Below, piece by piece: positions 5,743-7,856 of a stretch of 7,856 nucleotides of DNA. Each line of letters starts with the position of its first letter. Positions within the stretch are counted from its first letter, which is position 1. The stretch lies in NCBI GenBank assembly GCA_947464585.1, contig CANHYS010000078.1, forward strand, positions 1-7,856, in the 5' to 3' direction. Both the position numbers and the translations under genes were made by a program. The DNA is from Planctomycetaceae bacterium (lineage in GTDB: Bacteria > Planctomycetota > Planctomycetia > Pirellulales > UBA1268). The notes beneath the pieces were generated by a model. It had not been told where the DNA came from, made no database searches, and saw only the letters and a list, made by a program, of their open reading frames with translations.

Positions 5743-6446
5743 GGGAACGGGATCTTGCCGGCCTGCTCCAGCCACGCGATCACCTGATCGGCCAGTTGCT
5801 CCGCCGGGGTGGCCGCCGAGTCGACGACAAGCTCGGCAGCGAGCGGCTCCTCGTAGGGATCGTCGATGCCGGTAAAGCCTTTGATCTCGCCAGCCCGGGC
5901 CTTCTTGTAGAGCCCCTTGGGATCCCGGCTTTCACAGACCTCGAGCGGAGCCCGCACGTGAATCTCGATAAAGTCGCCCGGCGCGAGCATGGCACGCACA
6001 GCGTCGCGGTCTCTGCGATAGGGGCTGATGAACGCCGTCAGCGTGACGATGCCCGCCTGGGCGAAGAGTTCGGCCACGGCGCCGATTCGGCGGATGTTCT
6101 CCTCGCGGTCCTGGGCGGCGAATCCCAGGCCAAACCGCTTGGCGAACTCGTCGCCATGCCGCTCCCGCAGGAGGCCGGGAGCCGCGTTCAGACCCAGCCG
6201 CACGTTGTCGCCATCAAGCACGAAACTCCGCACCCCACGGTTGTGGAGGCGGTGATCGACCAGATTGGCCAGCGTGCTCTTGCCGCAGCCGGAGAGCCCG
6301 GTGAACCAGAGCACGCAGCCGCGATAGCCGGCAACCCGCTCGCGTTCGTCGCGACTGACCGCGTGGGCGTGCCAGCGGACATCGACCGTTTCGTCCCCGT
6401 GGTTTTGCCCGCTTTCACGGCTTTCGTTTGACTGGCTCTTCGTCAT
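5724..6446 (-). CDS. cysC: Adenylylsulfate (APS) kinase CysC
   Basis: This 240-residue cytosolic enzyme phosphorylates adenosine 5'-phosphosulfate with ATP to make PAPS, for sulfate assimilation or sulfation. The Walker A loop GLSGCGKST is at 50-58 and DGDNVR at 78-83. DREENIRRIG (113-122) and FISPYRRDRDAVR (139-151) match the substrate-binding core. The C-terminal motif GLYKKARAGEIKGFTGIDDPYE (178-199) is family-typical. Between LGLN (84-87) and GLGF (106-109) there are about 17 extra residues (AAPGLLRERHGDEFAKR) compared with the usual enzyme. I recall the same insertion in planctomycete APS kinases, so it is probably lineage-specific rather than damage. About 30 polar residues precede the conserved domain. 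The start at 6446 is preferred: AAGGAGG lies 11 nt upstream, and an ATG at 6524 would add 26 residues without family character. No ATP sulfurylase or PAPS reductase gene is next to it. It lies 74 bp after the PDZ protein gene on the same strand, and its stop codon is within an intergenic repeat. Confidence 0.95.
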   Translation of the reverse strand: MTKSQSNESRESGQNHGDETVDVRWHAHAVSRDERERVAGYRGCVLWFTGLSGCGKSTLANLVDHRLHNRGVRSFVLDGDNVRLGLNAAPGLLRERHGDEFAKRFGLGFAAQDREENIRRIGAVAELFAQAGIVTLTAFISPYRRDRDAVRAMLAPGDFIEIHVRAPLEVCESRDPKGLYKKARAGEIKGFTGIDDPYEEPLAAELVVDSAATPAEQLADQVIAWLEQAGKIPFPYKPPA

Positions 6447-6520
6447 CGGCCCACCATCCTCCTTGCACACCATGCCAAGACTACACGCCACATCTGGATT
6501 CCATACCGCGACTGGCCGGA

Positions 6521-7534
6521 TCACTCCCAGCCGCCCAGTTTGACCGTGCGTTTGAACCGCTGAGGCTCATCGCCCGGGTTGCGTCCGCCGCGTTCGATGT
6601 CGAGTTCGAGGGTGTCACCCGGTCCGCGGCGGCCCACCAGATCGGTGAGCGACTCGAAGTTGGCCACCGGCTGGCCATCGATGTGAAGAACAATGTCGCC
6701 GATCTGGATGCCCGCGTCCGCCGCCGCCGACCCCTCCTGCACATGCGTGAGCAGGCAGGGGCCGATCACCGACTGGCCCGCCACGCCGAGTTTTCCACCC
6801 TTCCGCACGTCGATCTTGGTGTCGGGGAGCTTCTCGGCAAGGGCCGTCAGTGCCGCGTCGCCGGCACCTGTGCCGTAGAGCTGCAATTGCTCCACGCTCC
6901 GCAGTCGCCCCAACACGGCCAGGCTCGCGTCGTCGAGCCGCACGCCGTGCACGCCGACCTGTGCCACGTTGCGCAGCCGGGCGAGCAGCCGCAGGTCGTC
7001 GCTCTTGCCCGTCCACGACGCATTGAAGAGGACGTGCATGCCACGCTGCCCGCTGGGCAGGAATCCCTCCGTGATGACCGCGCCCAACGCTTCGAGCCGT
7101 GCGCGGGCCGCCTCGGCGAGGCCCAGGGTGTGAAAGTCGAGCGTGGCCTCGGCCATGCCAGCCACGGCAGCATCGGAACCCTCGGCAAGGTCCTCGAGTG
7201 CTCGTTCCGCGGAGGCGGCCAGATCGGCATCCTCGCCGGCCAGCATCTCGCGCAGGATTTCGACGGCCCGGCTGCTCACCTCCAGGTCACCCCGGCGGAT
7301 CGCCTGCCGCAGTGGCTCGATCGCGGCAGGGCCGGCCGCGGCGAGGCTGCGTGTCGCCGCCTCCCGCTGCGCAAACTGTTCGGCCGCCAGTTGATCGATC
7401 CACCCGCTGATCTGACCGGCATCGGGCGGTGGAGCCGGCTCCTCTGCCACAGCCAGCCCGGCGGCGATCACCGCCGGCAGGATCAGCCAGACATGCCTGG
7501 CGTTGACGGTAGGGAAGAAACGGAGGACGCGCAT
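6521..7534 (-). CDS. Exported protein with HEAT-like, LRR-like and PDZ regions
   Basis: This 337-residue protein has an N-terminal signal peptide (basic and aromatic 1-14, hydrophobic VWLILPAVIAAGLAVA at 15-30, likely cleavage before EEPAP). Next is an alpha-helical HEAT/ARM-like stretch at about 40-130 (REAATRSLAAAGPAAIEPLR is the clearest unit), which begins with an Asp/Gln-rich helix typical of planctomycete periplasmic proteins. Residues 180-240 resemble degenerate leucine-rich repeats (LRLLARLRNVAQVGVHG, then LDDASLAVLGRLRSVEQLQL). The C-terminal PDZ domain (about 247-333) includes VIGPCLLTHVQEGSAAADAG and IGDIVLHIDGQPVANFESL. No Ser protease triad is present, so this is a binding or scaffold protein rather than an HtrA protease. 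Its partner is unknown. The ATG at 7534 is chosen because the signal peptide begins there; upstream codons to 7741 lack protein character. It probably lies in an operon with cysC, since the gap is 74 bp with no terminator. Confidence 0.8.
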   Translation of the reverse strand: MRVLRFFPTVNARHVWLILPAVIAAGLAVAEEPAPPPDAGQISGWIDQLAAEQFAQREAATRSLAAAGPAAIEPLRQAIRRGDLEVSSRAVEILREMLAGEDADLAASAERALEDLAEGSDAAVAGMAEATLDFHTLGLAEAARARLEALGAVITEGFLPSGQRGMHVLFNASWTGKSDDLRLLARLRNVAQVGVHGVRLDDASLAVLGRLRSVEQLQLYGTGAGDAALTALAEKLPDTKIDVRKGGKLGVAGQSVIGPCLLTHVQEGSAAADAGIQIGDIVLHIDGQPVANFESLTDLVGRRGPGDTLELDIERGGRNPGDEPQRFKRTVKLGGWE

Positions 7535-7540
7535 CCCGCA

Positions 7541-7549
7541 AATATAGCA
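7541..7549 (-). promoter_or_regulatory. Candidate extended -10 promoter of the PDZ protein gene
   Basis: On the minus strand TGC-TATATT is an extended -10 element. Transcription would begin about 7 nt on, at or next to the A of the ATG at 7534, implying a leaderless or nearly leaderless mRNA. This fits the lack of a good ribosome binding site. No -35 is evident at 17 bp spacing. Confidence 0.4.
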
Positions 7550-7566
7550 CTGCAGCAGGTACCGGC

Positions 7567-7579
7567 ACCTCGAGGAGGT
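7567..7579. repeat. Inverted repeat ACCTC-GAG-GAGGT, candidate operator 1
   Basis: A perfect 5-bp-arm inverted repeat with a 3-bp centre. Its middle, CTCGAGGAG, is shared with a second inverted repeat 46 bp away. It lies about 20 bp upstream of the candidate -10 of the PDZ gene. Confidence 0.4.
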
Positions 7580-7611
7580 CGAAAACACTACGGGGAGCCG
7601 GGGATCGGCGG

Positions 7612-7626
7612 AAGCTCGAGGAGCTT
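7612..7626. repeat. Inverted repeat AAGCTC-GAG-GAGCTT, candidate operator 2
   Basis: A perfect 6-bp-arm inverted repeat with the same CTCGAGGAG centre and the same 3-bp spacer as the one at 7567-7579. It is placed between the two divergent start codons. Confidence 0.4.
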
Positions 7627-7749
7627 GGGCGTATCCTCGCCTCGCGACGAGACTTCTGCCGTCCCCGGCGGGGCATTGCCAGCGTTCCCGGGGGTACACT
7701 TGCTGGAACCGGTGCACGCCCGCCGGTCCCGCCCGAGCCACCGCCCGCC

Positions 7750-7856
7750 ATGTCCCTCTCCATCACCACCGACCGCACCCCGCGGCCACCGCTGCCGACG
7801 ACCCGCGCCGAGATGCTCGCGCGGGGCTGGGAGTCGGTCGACGTGGTGTTCGTCAG
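7750..7856 (+). CDS. ygiQ: YgiQ-type radical SAM protein (UPF0313), N-terminal 35 codons
   Basis: The gene runs off the right edge. The visible peptide starts MSLSITTDRTPRPPLPTT, and its LPTTRAEMLARGWESVDVVFV matches the characteristic opening of YgiQ proteins, in which a PTTR-E-M-x-x-x-GW-x-x-x-DVV motif precedes the GDAYVDHPSF sequence of the B12-binding-like domain. The family consists of radical SAM enzymes with an iron-sulfur cluster whose substrate is not settled; the cluster cysteines lie outside the window. No clear Shine-Dalgarno precedes the ATG. It is divergent from the PDZ gene, and 215 bp separate the two starts. The short fragment limits certainty, but the motif is distinctive. 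Confidence 0.75.
   Translation, partial: MSLSITTDRTPRPPLPTTRAEMLARGWESVDVVFV

Noticed and set aside
5643..6431. 262-codon plus-strand frame opposite cysC
   Set aside because: It is a shadow of cysC, and its start lies inside the intergenic repeat region.
7676..7700. TTGCCA ... TACACT as a promoter for the ygiQ-type gene
   Set aside because: The spacer is only 13 bp, too short for a sigma-70 promoter; the -10 match alone is weak.
1..7856. A defence system, biosynthetic cluster or other new multi-gene system
   Set aside because: The genes are of unrelated, mostly conserved types on both strands, with no nuclease, toxin-antitoxin, transposase or recombinase gene in view.

Overview
The window is high-GC bacterial DNA (about two thirds G+C by eye) and most likely comes from a planctomycete of the Pirellulales type. 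The lineage call is an inference. It rests on a housekeeping-type sigma-70 with an unusually basic linker between regions 1.2 and 2, an APS kinase with an insertion after its DGDNVR motif, exported HEAT/LRR/PDZ and VOC proteins, few Shine-Dalgarno sequences, and an intergenic repeat ending in GGGCTTGTAT. I found no RNA gene, CRISPR array, insertion sequence or phage gene.

Layout. Positions 1-1281 (+) hold the 3' part of a low-complexity Ala/Pro-rich protein gene. It runs tail to tail into, and overlaps by 14 bp, a minus-strand pair that looks like an operon: a zinc-ribbon membrane protein (2795 to 2268), then, 7 bp later, a quinone-oxidoreductase-like MDR enzyme (2260 to 1268). Positions 2796-3334 have no confident gene; this is a divergent promoter and leader region with two doubtful small ORFs. 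Positions 3335-4930 (+) encode a full-length RpoD-type sigma factor that starts at TTG behind a good AAGGAG. A perfect 30-nt palindrome and two more hairpins follow. Positions 5070-5612 (+) encode an exported VOC-fold protein that appears to lack the usual metal ligands.

Positions 5613-5742 carry three related 30-bp repeat units (two direct, one inverted). They separate the VOC gene from the convergent minus-strand cysC (6446 to 5724), whose stop codon lies inside the last unit. Upstream of cysC on the same strand is an exported HEAT-LRR-PDZ protein (7534 to 6521). A divergent promoter region with two similar inverted repeats (7535-7749) leads to the first 35 codons of a ygiQ-type radical SAM gene that runs off the right edge.

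The genes look like an ordinary chromosomal core and accessory mix, not a single pathway or defence island. I did not find a convincing new multi-gene system. The signals most worth checking are the repeat trio that supplies the end of cysC, the paired inverted repeats between the PDZ gene and ygiQ, and the unusual N-terminal half of the sigma factor.
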